From an uncultured bacterium (lineage in GTDB: Bacteria; Bacillota; Clostridia; Oscillospirales; CAG-272): a DNA stretch of 60,901 bases. The translations under genes were made by a program, and so were the position numbers. The notes beneath the pieces were generated by a model, which was given only the letters and a program-made list of their open reading frames with translations, did no database searches and was not told where the DNA came from. The stretch spans positions 1 to 60,901 of the forward strand of contig CAMEJM010000010.1 of assembly GCA_945920215.1 (NCBI GenBank), in the 5' to 3' direction. Below are positions 47,769 to 55,137 of this stretch, one piece after another; the first letter of the stretch is position 1; each line of letters opens with the position of its first letter.

Positions 47769-47791
47769 ATGCCCGCGCGCAGCGCGGGCAT
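47769..47791 (-). terminator. Terminator of the XRE regulator gene
   Basis: ATGCCCGCGC/GCGCGGGCAT stem with a three-base loop; on the minus strand it is followed by TTGTATTTTC. Confidence 0.7.
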
Positions 47792-47854
47792 ACGGATTCA
47801 TTTGCAAAAGCCGTCTTTGTGAAAGCCGATGGCGAAACGCGGCGTGCCGCGCTT

Positions 47855-48541
47855 TTACTCCCGGTTCTCCTCCTGCGGGGGTTCATCCTCCCCGTGCTTC
47901 TTTACCGGCTTGAGCTTGGGAAAACGCAGATAAACCTTTAACCCCGGCCAAAGCGCGATGATCAGTTGCCCGGGAATGCCCACCAAAAAGAACATCCACG
48001 GCGCATGAAACTCGAACGGACGAAACACGATATAGGATAGGAACAGCGACAGGATCAACGACCACATGAACAGCGACAGCAGCAGGTATTGCGCCAGACG
48101 CCAGCCCCAGACGCAGCTGAGAACGAACGCCACAAGCGCGGAAACAGCCAACGCATAAATAAACGCAAGCCAAATTCCGTTAGTGCCGGGCTTGATAATG
48201 GTACAGACGACGAACACCGCCGTGGCGATCAGCCATATCAGCATCACAGACAACAGCGTAATCACGGTGCGAATGCGCCTGCGCTCCCGCGGCGCCGGCA
48301 TTTCTTCCTTGGTGTGGCTCTCGGTCACAAGATAGTCTACCTTAACGCCGAAGAGATCGGCTATGCGGGTCAATATCAGAATGTCGGGCACGGCGTCGCC
48401 GCACTCCCATTTGGAAACCGCCTTGTCCGAATAGTTCAGCTTTGCGGCAAGATCGGATTGCGTCATGCCGGCGGCGTGCCGCAGTTCAACAAGATTGCGC
48501 CCTATAACGCCTTTAAGCTCCTCCATGGAAAGGTCTTTCAT
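47855..48541 (-). CDS. XRE-family regulator with membrane domain
   Basis: Protein of 228 aa with an N-terminal Cro/C1 helix-turn-helix (about 10-68: VELRHAAGMTQSDLAAKLNY, KAVSKWECGDAVPD) joined to four or five membrane segments (about 90-205) and a charged C-terminal tail. Membrane-tethered XRE proteins of this type are common in Clostridia, and some control neighbouring genes. GAGGAG lies ahead of the ATG. It is divergent from the hemolysin III gene, which is therefore a candidate target; that link is inference. Confidence 0.87.
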   Translation of the reverse strand: MKDLSMEELKGVIGRNLVELRHAAGMTQSDLAAKLNYSDKAVSKWECGDAVPDILILTRIADLFGVKVDYLVTESHTKEEMPAPRERRRIRTVITLLSVMLIWLIATAVFVVCTIIKPGTNGIWLAFIYALAVSALVAFVLSCVWGWRLAQYLLLSLFMWSLILSLFLSYIVFRPFEFHAPWMFFLVGIPGQLIIALWPGLKVYLRFPKLKPVKKHGEDEPPQEENRE

Positions 48542-48575
48542 GGGTATCTCCTCTCGTGAGAATGCTACTTTTTAT

Positions 48576-48604
48576 AGTTTACCATTTTTTCATTGCTCTG
48601 TCAA
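48576..48604 (-). promoter_or_regulatory. Promoter of the XRE regulator gene
   Basis: On the minus strand TTGACA (48599-48604), 17-base spacer, TAAACT (48576-48581). Confidence 0.75.
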
Positions 48605-48644
48605 TTCAAAACAGGTTTTTCCCTTGTTTTCCGCATGCTTTTAC

Positions 48645-48667
48645 AGACTCTCTTATCGGGAGAGTCT
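48645..48667. other. Inverted repeat between the XRE and hemolysin III genes
   Basis: AGACTCT (48645-48651) and AGAGTCT (48661-48667) form a perfect dyad, possibly an operator or hairpin. A TATAAT at 48771-48776 is the likely -10 for the hemolysin III gene, with no good -35. Confidence 0.4.
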
Positions 48668-48815
48668 CCGGAACGGGCGCGAGAATGTCGAAAAACGCCC
48701 GTAGAGACGCCTCTCTGTTCCCGCGCCCCCCGTTCGGCGGTATTCGGGTGCTTTCGCGGACGGCGCCGCGTATAATAGCAATCGAAGGCGCATTACCCGC
48801 CGTGAAAGGACCATC

Positions 48816-49490
48816 ATGGAACGCACACCGTTACGTTTGAGACAGCTTCCGGTTTATACCCGTGAAGAAGAATTATTCAATATGATCAGCCATATCGTGG
48901 GCGGCGGCTTCGCCGTGATCGCCACCGCGCTCTGCGTGCTGGTTGCCGCGCTGCACCGCGATCCGTTTGCCATTGTATCCGCTTCGATTTACGGTGTGGC
49001 GATGATCGTGCTTTACACAATGTCCAGCATCTATCACGGTCTGAAGCCAGACCTGCTCGGCAAACGCGTGTTTCAGGTCATTGACCATTGCTCGGTCTTT
49101 CTTCTGATCGCCGGTACCTATACGCCCTATTGTCTTGTCACCCTGCTGCAAATCAACGCCGCCCTCGGCTGGACCTACTTCGGCGTGGTATGGGGCATCA
49201 CCGCGCTTGCCATCACCCTCAACGCCATTGACCTCAAGCGCTTTGAGCTGTTCTCGAACTTCTGCAATCTGGCGCTCGGCTGGTGTATCGTCACCCGTAT
49301 CCGCACCATCTATCTGGCGCTGGGTCCCGTCGGCTTCCTGCTGCTTGTCGGCGGCGGGATCGCCTATACCGTCGGCGCTATCCTGTATATGAACGGGCGC
49401 CGCCGTCCCTTTATTCACTCGGTGTTTCACCTGTTCGTTCTGCTCGGCTCCATGCTGCAATTCTTCTCCATTCTGTTCTTCGTCCTTTGA
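48816..49490 (+). CDS. Hemolysin III family (PAQR) membrane protein
   Basis: Seven-helix membrane protein (224 aa) of the YqfA/hemolysin III family. It carries the conserved metal-site motifs: SSIYHGL, DHCSVFLLIAGTYTP and HSVFHLFVLLGS. These Ser/His/Asp positions match the PAQR hydrolase-like site that binds zinc. The cytolytic name comes from a Bacillus homologue; the normal role in Bacillota is uncertain. GAAAGGA precedes the ATG. Single gene, ended by a terminator. Confidence 0.9.
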   Translation: MERTPLRLRQLPVYTREEELFNMISHIVGGGFAVIATALCVLVAALHRDPFAIVSASIYGVAMIVLYTMSSIYHGLKPDLLGKRVFQVIDHCSVFLLIAGTYTPYCLVTLLQINAALGWTYFGVVWGITALAITLNAIDLKRFELFSNFCNLALGWCIVTRIRTIYLALGPVGFLLLVGGGIAYTVGAILYMNGRRRPFIHSVFHLFVLLGSMLQFFSILFFVL

Positions 49491-49520
49491 TGGGAAACGC
49501 GGTGTCGCAACCGCGCCAAG

Positions 49521-49555
49521 GGAGGGGCGCCCGTCGGCGCGCCTCTCTCTTTTTA
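49521..49555 (+). terminator. Terminator of the hemolysin III gene
   Basis: GAGGGGCGCC/GGCGCGCCTC stem with one mismatch, followed by TCTCTTTTTATTT. Confidence 0.75.
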
Positions 49556-49622
49556 TTTCCTTTTTTCTCTTCTTTGAGACCGTTTTGCTCCGCCGGCGAA
49601 AAAAGGAAAAAGAAAAAGTGTG

Positions 49623-49652
49623 TTGCAATCCGAGTTTGGGATGATATATAAT
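49623..49652 (+). promoter_or_regulatory. Promoter of the rrf2-cysE genes
   Basis: TTGCAA (49623-49628), 18-base spacer, perfect TATAAT (49647-49652). A perfect 16-bp palindrome TTCCCCGCGCGGGGAA follows in the leader at 49719-49734. Confidence 0.7.
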
Positions 49653-49777
49653 AGAATGAGAATCAATAGGGCAAAGCGCGTATCCCTCAGCCGCGCCGCC
49701 CGCACGAATACCAGTCTGTTCCCCGCGCGGGGAATCACTTAACCGCGCAACGGAATCCATCCGTTTCAGGAGCCGCC

Positions 49778-50188
49778 ATGATGATATCCACCAAGGGCAG
49801 ATACGCCCTGCTTGTGATGATTGACCTTGCCCAGCACGAGAACCAGGGGAACATCTCCCTCAAAGCCATCTCGGAGAGGCAGGATGTTTCCATGAAATAC
49901 CTTGAGAGCATTGTTTCCCTTCTGCGCGAGGGCGGACTGGTCGTCTCCACCCGCGGCAAGGAGGGGGGCTATCAGCTGGCGCGCCCATCCACCGAAATCA
50001 ATGTGAATGAGATCATCCGCGTCACCGAGGGCTCCCTTGCCCTGATGGCTTGCTCCAATTGCGAGGAAAACGTGTGCAACCGCGCCGATATGTGTCTGAC
50101 GCAGCCCATGTGGCAAAAACTCGAAGCGCTGATCGAGGGCTACCTCTCCCGCATTTCCATCCACGACCTTGCCATGGGCGCCGTTTGA
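49778..50188 (+). CDS. Rrf2-family regulator, IscR-like
   Basis: Winged-helix regulator (136 aa): ISTKGRYALLVMIDLAQH, a recognition helix region (SMKYLESIVSLLREGGLV), and the wing STRGKEGGYQLARP. Four cysteines, C92, C95, C100 and C106, lie in the loop where IscR binds its Fe-S cluster, so iron-sulfur sensing is likely, although CymR-type cysteine sensing is possible given cysE next door. Two adjacent ATGs; CAGGAG fits either. It precedes cysE by 26 bases and the nifS cluster lies just beyond. Confidence 0.9.
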   Translation: MMISTKGRYALLVMIDLAQHENQGNISLKAISERQDVSMKYLESIVSLLREGGLVVSTRGKEGGYQLARPSTEINVNEIIRVTEGSLALMACSNCEENVCNRADMCLTQPMWQKLEALIEGYLSRISIHDLAMGAV

Positions 50189-50214
50189 ACTTTTGAGAGA
50201 GACAGGAGTATATC

Positions 50215-51039
50215 ATGACCGTTTCCGACATTGCAAAAGAACTGGCGGCAATTGACGCCACCGCCGCCCTCCGCCCCCATAACGCGGGCGTTTCCGCCCC
50301 CGACCGCAACATGGTCATCCGCCTGATCAAGGAGTTGCAGGCGCTGCTCTTCCCGGGCTATTTCCGTACCTGCGGCACTCCCTCGGCACAAGAACGGCTG
50401 ACTATGATCCGCGAACTGCTCACGGAGCAAATCACGGCGGCGCTGAGCTTCAGCGATACCGACGATAAGGATCCCGCCGCCTGCGCGGAGGAGTTTCTCT
50501 CCCGCCTGCCCCGCATCAAATCCCTTCTGCTCAAAGACATCGACGCTCTCTATGAGGGGGACCCCGCCGCAAAATGCCGCGAGGAGGTTCTGATCTGTTA
50601 TCCCGGCTTCTACGCCATTTCCATTTACCGTATGGCGCATGAGCTGTATCTGATGAATCTGCCGCTGCTCCCCCGCATCATGACCGAATATGCCCATGAA
50701 AAAACAGGCATCGACATCCACGCCGGCGCGAAAATCGGCGAGTACTTTTTCATCGACCACGGCACGGGCATTGTCATCGGTGAAACCACGGTCATCGGCG
50801 ACCATGTCAAGCTCTATCAGGGCGTGACCCTCGGCGCGAAGAGCTTTGAGCTGGACGCGGACGGAAACCCCGTCAAGAACATCAAGCGCCACCCCAACAT
50901 CGGCAACCATGTGGTCATTTACGCCAACGCCACCATTCTCGGCGGCAACACCACGGTAGGCGACCACTGCGTCATCGGCGGCAACGTGTGGCTGACCCAT
51001 TCGGTGGAGGACGGAAAAATCGTCTATTACAAAGAATAA
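50215..51039 (+). CDS. cysE: Serine O-acetyltransferase
   Basis: Makes O-acetylserine, the carbon precursor of cysteine, from serine and acetyl-CoA (274 aa). An N-terminal helical domain (about 1-150) precedes the left-handed beta-helix of hexapeptide repeats with IDIHAGAKIGEYFFIDHGTG, VIGETTVIGDHVKLYQGVTLG and the active-site H in KRHPNIG. It is the longer EpsC-like form common in anaerobes. GACAGGAG precedes the ATG. Co-transcribed with the Rrf2 gene and probably under its control. Confidence 0.93.
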   Translation: MTVSDIAKELAAIDATAALRPHNAGVSAPDRNMVIRLIKELQALLFPGYFRTCGTPSAQERLTMIRELLTEQITAALSFSDTDDKDPAACAEEFLSRLPRIKSLLLKDIDALYEGDPAAKCREEVLICYPGFYAISIYRMAHELYLMNLPLLPRIMTEYAHEKTGIDIHAGAKIGEYFFIDHGTGIVIGETTVIGDHVKLYQGVTLGAKSFELDADGNPVKNIKRHPNIGNHVVIYANATILGGNTTVGDHCVIGGNVWLTHSVEDGKIVYYKE

Positions 51040-51079
51040 ACAGCACGGCAAAAACGCACGGAAGCAGACCCGTCCGATG

Positions 51080-51112
51080 AGCCGCCCGCCCCGCGGGCGG
51101 CTTTCTCTTTTC
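51080..51112 (+). terminator. cysE terminator
   Basis: AGCCGCCCGC/GCGGGCGGCT stem with CCC loop followed by TTCTCTTTT. Confidence 0.85.
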
Positions 51113-51217
51113 GCCCGGCGCTGTCCCTAACGCTTTCTCACGCGCGCGCCGCGTCAACTATATTATCTGTATTTATATGTTTTACATTCCTTTCACATCA
51201 TCCGTTTGTATTTCCTA

Positions 51218-51246
51218 TTGACAAAGTGGGAATTATATGCTATAAT
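51218..51246 (+). promoter_or_regulatory. Consensus promoter of nifS-nifU-mnmA
   Basis: TTGACA (51218-51223), 17-base spacer, TATAAT (51241-51246), with extended TG at 51238-51239. Strong on paper, which fits with a need for a repressor. Confidence 0.9.
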
Positions 51247-51249
51247 CCC
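51228..51249. promoter_or_regulatory. Dyad operator overlapping the nifS -10
   Basis: GGGAATTATA and TATAATCCC are inverted repeats around TGC (one unpaired A), spanning the spacer and the -10. A bound dimer would block RNA polymerase. The Rrf2 protein encoded 1.4 kb upstream is the obvious candidate; binding is inference. Confidence 0.6.
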
Positions 51250-51279
51250 CACGAAAATGATAGGAAAAAGGAGCATACC

Positions 51280-52467
51280 ATGTTGGTTTATGCGGATAAC
51301 GCCGCCACCACGCCGATGAGCGAGGCGGCACTCAACGCCACCGTTGACGCGATGAAAAACGTCTGGGGCAACCCGTCCAGCCTCCACACCGTGGGGCAGC
51401 AGGCAAAAGTCGTTTTAGAGGAAGCCCGCGCGAAAATTGCCGGACTGCTCGGCGCCTCCGAACGTGAGATATACTTCACCTCAGGCGGCAGTGAAGCCGA
51501 TAATCAGGCGCTGATCAGCGCCGCCCGCTTCGGCGCGAAGCGTGGCAAGAAGCACATCATCTCCACGAAGTTCGAGCACCACGCCATTCTTCACACACTG
51601 GACGCCCTGGCGAAAGAGGGCTTTGAAGTCACCCTGCTGGACGTTCACAAGAACGGAATCGTCACGCCTGACGACGTACGCGCCGCGCTCCGTCCCGACA
51701 CCGCGCTTGTCAGCGTTATGTACGCCAATAACGAAATCGGCACGCTTCAGCCCATCCGCGAAATCGGGGCGGTCTGCCGTGAAGCGGGCGTGCTGTTCCA
51801 CACCGACGCGGTGCAGGCGGTCGGTCATGTCCCGGTCAATGTGGCAGAGGACAACGTCGATATGCTGTCCATCTCCGCCCACAAATTCCACGGTCCGAAA
51901 GGTGTCGGCGTGCTGTATGCCAAGCGCGGCATCGTCCTCGCCAACGTCATCAACGGCGGCGCGCAGGAGCGCGGCAAGCGTGCCGGCACCGAGAATATTC
52001 CCGCCGTTGTCGGTATGGCGGCGGCGCTTGAGGAAGCGTGCGCAAACCTTGAGAAAAACGCCGCATATATCGGCGCCATGCGCGACACCTTGATTGCGGA
52101 GCTTTCCAAGATTCCGCATTCCGTGCTCAACGGCGACCGCGAAAAGCGCGTCCCCGGCACCGTGAACTTCTGCTTTGAGGGCATTGAGGGCGAATCCCTG
52201 CTTCTCATGCTGGACGACCGCGGCATTGAGGCCTCGTCCGGCTCTGCCTGCACCTCCGGCTCTCTTGACCCCAGCCATGTTCTTCTGGCGCTGGGTCTGC
52301 CGCACGAGATCGCCCACGGCTCCCTGCGCCTTTCCCTCTCGGAATACAACACCCCCGAAGAGGTGGCGCACATTGTCCGCGAGGTGCCCCGCGTGGTGGA
52401 ATATCTGCGCGGTATGTCCCCCGTCTGGGAGAACCTCGAAAAAGGGATTCAGCCCCATTTGATTTGA
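51280..52467 (+). CDS. nifS: Cysteine desulfurase NifS/IscS
   Basis: PLP enzyme (395 aa) that takes sulfur from cysteine for Fe-S clusters and tRNA thiolation. Features: YADNAATTPMSEAAL at the start, GNPSSLH, TSGGSEADNQAL, the PLP lysine in SAHKFHGPKG, and the catalytic cysteine in SSGSACTSGS. AAAAGGAG precedes the ATG at 51280. It begins a three-gene cluster with nifU and mnmA, its two sulfur acceptors or users. Confidence 0.95.
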   Translation: MLVYADNAATTPMSEAALNATVDAMKNVWGNPSSLHTVGQQAKVVLEEARAKIAGLLGASEREIYFTSGGSEADNQALISAARFGAKRGKKHIISTKFEHHAILHTLDALAKEGFEVTLLDVHKNGIVTPDDVRAALRPDTALVSVMYANNEIGTLQPIREIGAVCREAGVLFHTDAVQAVGHVPVNVAEDNVDMLSISAHKFHGPKGVGVLYAKRGIVLANVINGGAQERGKRAGTENIPAVVGMAAALEEACANLEKNAAYIGAMRDTLIAELSKIPHSVLNGDREKRVPGTVNFCFEGIEGESLLLMLDDRGIEASSGSACTSGSLDPSHVLLALGLPHEIAHGSLRLSLSEYNTPEEVAHIVREVPRVVEYLRGMSPVWENLEKGIQPHLI

Positions 52468-52490
52468 CGACAAAATATAAGGAGTAACAA

Positions 52491-52946
52491 ATGCTTTACA
52501 GTGAAAAAGTAATGGATCATTTCCGCAACCCCCGCAACGTCGGCAAAATGGACGACGCGGACGGGATCGGTGAAGTCGGCAACGCGGTTTGCGGCGATAT
52601 TATGAAAATGTATATCAAGGTAAAGGACGGCATCATTACCGACGTCAAGTTCAATACCTTCGGCTGCGGCTCCGCCATTGCCACCTCCTCCATGGCAACC
52701 GAAATGATCAAGGGTAAGTCCATCGAGGACGCCCTCACCCTCTCCAACAAAGCGGTCGTGGAAGCGCTGGACGGTCTGCCCGCGCACAAGATTCACTGCT
52801 CGGTTCTGGCGGAGGAAGCCGTCAAAGCGGCAGTCAAGGATTACTACGACAAGCACGGCATCGCATACGATCCCGAAAAATTCTGTCAGGGCGACTGCGC
52901 TTGCTGCCATGCTCACGACCATGAAGCCGAGCATGAAGACAAATAA
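52491..52946 (+). CDS. nifU: Fe-S scaffold NifU/IscU with Cys/His tail
   Basis: Scaffold on which Fe-S clusters are built (151 aa). IscU-type core: MDHFRNPRNVGKM, the first ligand in NAVCGD, the second in FGCGSAIA, and the third in KIHCSVLAEEA. After the core comes an extra tail with CQGDCACC and the run HAHDHEAEHEDK, which could bind metal. ATAAGGAG precedes the ATG. It overlaps mnmA at its 3' end. Confidence 0.93.
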   Translation: MLYSEKVMDHFRNPRNVGKMDDADGIGEVGNAVCGDIMKMYIKVKDGIITDVKFNTFGCGSAIATSSMATEMIKGKSIEDALTLSNKAVVEALDGLPAHKIHCSVLAEEAVKAAVKDYYDKHGIAYDPEKFCQGDCACCHAHDHEAEHEDK

Positions 52947-54012
52947 GGTCCTCGTGGCAATGAGCGGGGGAGTCGACAGCTCCGTCGCCGCGTTGCTGTG
53001 CCGGGAGGCGGGCTATGCGTGCGTCGGCGTCACCATGCGCCTGCGCGCGCCCGACGGCTCCGACCCCTCCTGCTGCACCACACGGGATATTGAGGACGCG
53101 CGGCGCGTTGCCTCGGCACTCGGTATCCCCCACGAGGTCTGTGACCTGGCGGCTGATTTCGACCGTGAGGTCATTTCGCATTTTGTAGCGGCATATGAAA
53201 ACGGGCTGACGCCCAACCCCTGTATTGACTGCAACCGCCGCATCAAGTTTGACGCCCTGATGCGCTATGCGGAAAAAATGGGGTGCGAGTATGTGGCGAC
53301 CGGGCATTACGCGCGTCTCGGCAAAACGCCGGAGGGTATTTACACGCTGAAGCGCGCCGCCAATCTCATGAAGGACCAGAGCTATGTGCTCTATTCGCTC
53401 ACACAGCAGCAGCTGTCGCATATTCTGTTTCCTCTCGGCGGCTTCACCTCCAAGGATCAGATCCGCGCTCTGGCGGAAGCACGCGGCCTTTCGGTTGCCG
53501 ACAAAGCGGACAGCCAGGACATCTGCTTTGTACCGGACGGCGACTACGCCGCTTTCATCGAGACATACACCGGACGTCCCTATCCGGCAGGCGACTTTGT
53601 CGATGAAGACGGAAAGGTGCTCGGCAGGCACAAGGGGCTGATCCGTTATACCGTCGGTCAGCGCCGCGGTCTGGGACTCTCCCTGCCCGCCTCCCTGTAT
53701 GTCAAGAGCAAGGATCCTGCGGCAAACACCGTCACGCTGGCGCCGGAGGAACACCTGTACAGCGCCTCTCTGATTGCGGACGACTTCTCCTGGTGTGCCG
53801 GCGAGCCGCCCGCCTCCCCTCTGCATATCACCGCCAAAACAAGATATAACGCGAAAGATACGCCCGCGGTTGCCGAGCTTCTTCCGGGAGGGCGCGTGCG
53901 GATTTGCTTCGATACGCCCGTCCGCGCGGTCACGGCGGGGCAGGCAGTCGTCCTCTATGACGGCGTTCTCGTTCTCGGCGGCGGCACGATAGTCAGTGCG
54001 GAGCCGTCCTGA
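52933..54012 (+). CDS. mnmA: tRNA-specific 2-thiouridylase MnmA
   Basis: Adds sulfur to U34 of tRNAs for Lys, Glu and Gln (about 359 aa). PP-loop ATP motif SGGVDSS, the catalytic cysteine C97 in NPCIDCNRRIKF, and its partner cysteine in DSQDICFV. The start is uncertain: in-frame ATGs at 52909, 52921 and 52933 all lie inside nifU and none has a clear Shine-Dalgarno; I took the last, which puts the core near the usual N terminus. Coupled to nifU, and fed by NifS. Confidence 0.92.
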   Translation: MKTNKVLVAMSGGVDSSVAALLCREAGYACVGVTMRLRAPDGSDPSCCTTRDIEDARRVASALGIPHEVCDLAADFDREVISHFVAAYENGLTPNPCIDCNRRIKFDALMRYAEKMGCEYVATGHYARLGKTPEGIYTLKRAANLMKDQSYVLYSLTQQQLSHILFPLGGFTSKDQIRALAEARGLSVADKADSQDICFVPDGDYAAFIETYTGRPYPAGDFVDEDGKVLGRHKGLIRYTVGQRRGLGLSLPASLYVKSKDPAANTVTLAPEEHLYSASLIADDFSWCAGEPPASPLHITAKTRYNAKDTPAVAELLPGGRVRICFDTPVRAVTAGQAVVLYDGVLVLGGGTIVSAEPS

Positions 54013-54180
54013 CCTTTCTCCGCCCCGCTTCCGCGGCGGCGCCGTTTTCGGCGCGGAGCCGTACCGTCTTGGCTCCTTGCTGTATCAAGCCCCATAAATC
54101 AGCCGCTCTTGCCGGGCGCGACGCGTCATTGTTTGCGTCCTGTCTCCGGCTGCTATTCCGACCCGAAAGAGAGATATGCC

Positions 54181-54654
54181 ATGCAAATCAGACGCGCGGA
54201 AACGAAAGATATTGATACGATTCTGCTCCTGCTCCGACAGGTGCTGGAGCTGCACGCGCAGCTCCGCCCGGATATATTCAAATCCGGCACCGAAAAATAC
54301 ACGCGGGAGGAGCTGGATAAGATTCTGTTCAGCGACGCCACCCCCGTCTTCGTCGCGGAAAACGACGAACAGAGGGTTGTGGGCTATATCTTCTGTGTTC
54401 TGCGCCGTCAGCCGTTCGGCACTACCATGCGAGATTTCAAAACGCTGTTCATCGACGATTTCTGCGTGGACAGCGCCTGCCGCGGGCAGCACGTCGGGAA
54501 AGCCTTGTTCGACTTTGCCCTGCAATATGCCAAATCGCAGGATTGTTACGACGTTACGCTTAACGTCTGGGAGGGCAACGACAACGCCCGCGCGTTCTAT
54601 GAAAAAATGGGGATGTTCCCCAAGGAAACGCAAATGGAGATCCTTGTGAAATAA
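54181..54654 (+). CDS. GNAT-family N-acetyltransferase
   Basis: Acetyltransferase fold (157 aa) with IRRAETKDIDTILLLL at the start, the acetyl-CoA loop VDSACRGQHVGKALFDFA and the C-terminal WEGNDNARAFYEKMGM. Substrate unknown. The ATG at 54181 follows AAAGAGAG. It is 168 bases after mnmA and is followed at once by a GC hairpin and the first variable-hairpin array. Confidence 0.88.
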   Translation: MQIRRAETKDIDTILLLLRQVLELHAQLRPDIFKSGTEKYTREELDKILFSDATPVFVAENDEQRVVGYIFCVLRRQPFGTTMRDFKTLFIDDFCVDSACRGQHVGKALFDFALQYAKSQDCYDVTLNVWEGNDNARAFYEKMGMFPKETQMEILVK

Positions 54655-54670
54655 TCCCCGCGACGGTTTA

Positions 54671-54702
54671 GCGGCGTAGCGATAGGGATATCGCCACGCC
54701 GC
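54671..54702. other. GC hairpin after the GNAT gene, ahead of array 1
   Basis: GCGGCGT pairs with ACGCCGC, and inside it GCGAT with ATCGC, separated by one mismatch. No T tract follows. It directly abuts the variable-hairpin array, just as the hairpin at 56633-56698 precedes array 2. Confidence 0.7.
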
Positions 54703-54945
54703 AACTATATTTGCCTTACGGCAAGTGATATGCCTGCCGGCGTGATATTTTGCTTACGCAAAGTGATATTTTCCCTGTCGGGAAAGTGAAGGCAAATATA
54801 ATAGCACTTTGACTGAAGTCAAAATATAACGCAAGCTCCTTGCATATCACTTTTAGCCGCAAGGCTAAAAATATAACTTAACGCAATAGTCTTTTGTGGT
54901 CAAAAAAGCACACTACGTTTCGCGACTGCGAAGTAAAGTGTGCTA
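54703..54945. repeat. Variable-hairpin array 1 with GTGATAT/ATATAAC linkers
   Basis: A string of short perfect palindromes, each different, joined by nearly constant 7-base linkers. Hairpins: TTGCC-TTAC-GGCAA (54711), GCC-TGCC-GGC (54732), TTTGC-TTAC-GCAAA (54749), TTTCCC-TGTC-GGGAAA (54770), TTTGAC-TGAA-GTCAAA (54808), GCAAG-CTC-CTTGC (54831), TTTTAGCC-GCAA-GGCTAAAA (54851). Linkers are GTGATAT on the left half and ATATAAC or its kin ATATCAC on the right. TATATTTGCC (54706) also pairs with GGCAAATATA (54791), closing the left half. A larger hairpin AGCACACT/AGTGTGCT (54908-54943) ends it. No protein is encoded. Confidence 0.85.
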
Positions 54946-55031
54946 TATTTTATTTATTAGTAAAATCCCTATGGAAACTGCGGTTTTTCCGTCTTGATCC
55001 CTTTCTCATCCTTATTTACCGCTTCAATTCA

Positions 55032-55061
55032 ACGCGCCGCCGCATTTTTGCGGCGGCGCGT
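55032..55061. other. GC hairpin between array 1 and the alcohol dehydrogenase
   Basis: Perfect 12-bp stem ACGCGCCGCCGC/GCGGCGGCGCGT around ATTTTT, with no T tract after it on either strand. Confidence 0.7.
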
Positions 55062-55070
55062 CATTGATTC

Positions 55071-55107
55071 AAAAAGGGGGCTGCCGCTTATTCCGAGCGG
55101 CAGCCCC
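55071..55107 (-). terminator. Terminator of the alcohol dehydrogenase gene
   Basis: On the minus strand GGGGCTGCCGCT/AGCGGCAGCCCC stem followed by CTTTTTG. Confidence 0.85.
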
Positions 55108-55137
55108 GATACGGGATTGCTTATATAGCGTTGGGGA

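Noticed and set aside
54703-54945. CRISPR array or tRNA-like cluster
   Set aside because: The constant part is only 7 bases and the variable parts are palindromes, opposite to CRISPR organisation; no tRNA arms or cas genes are present.
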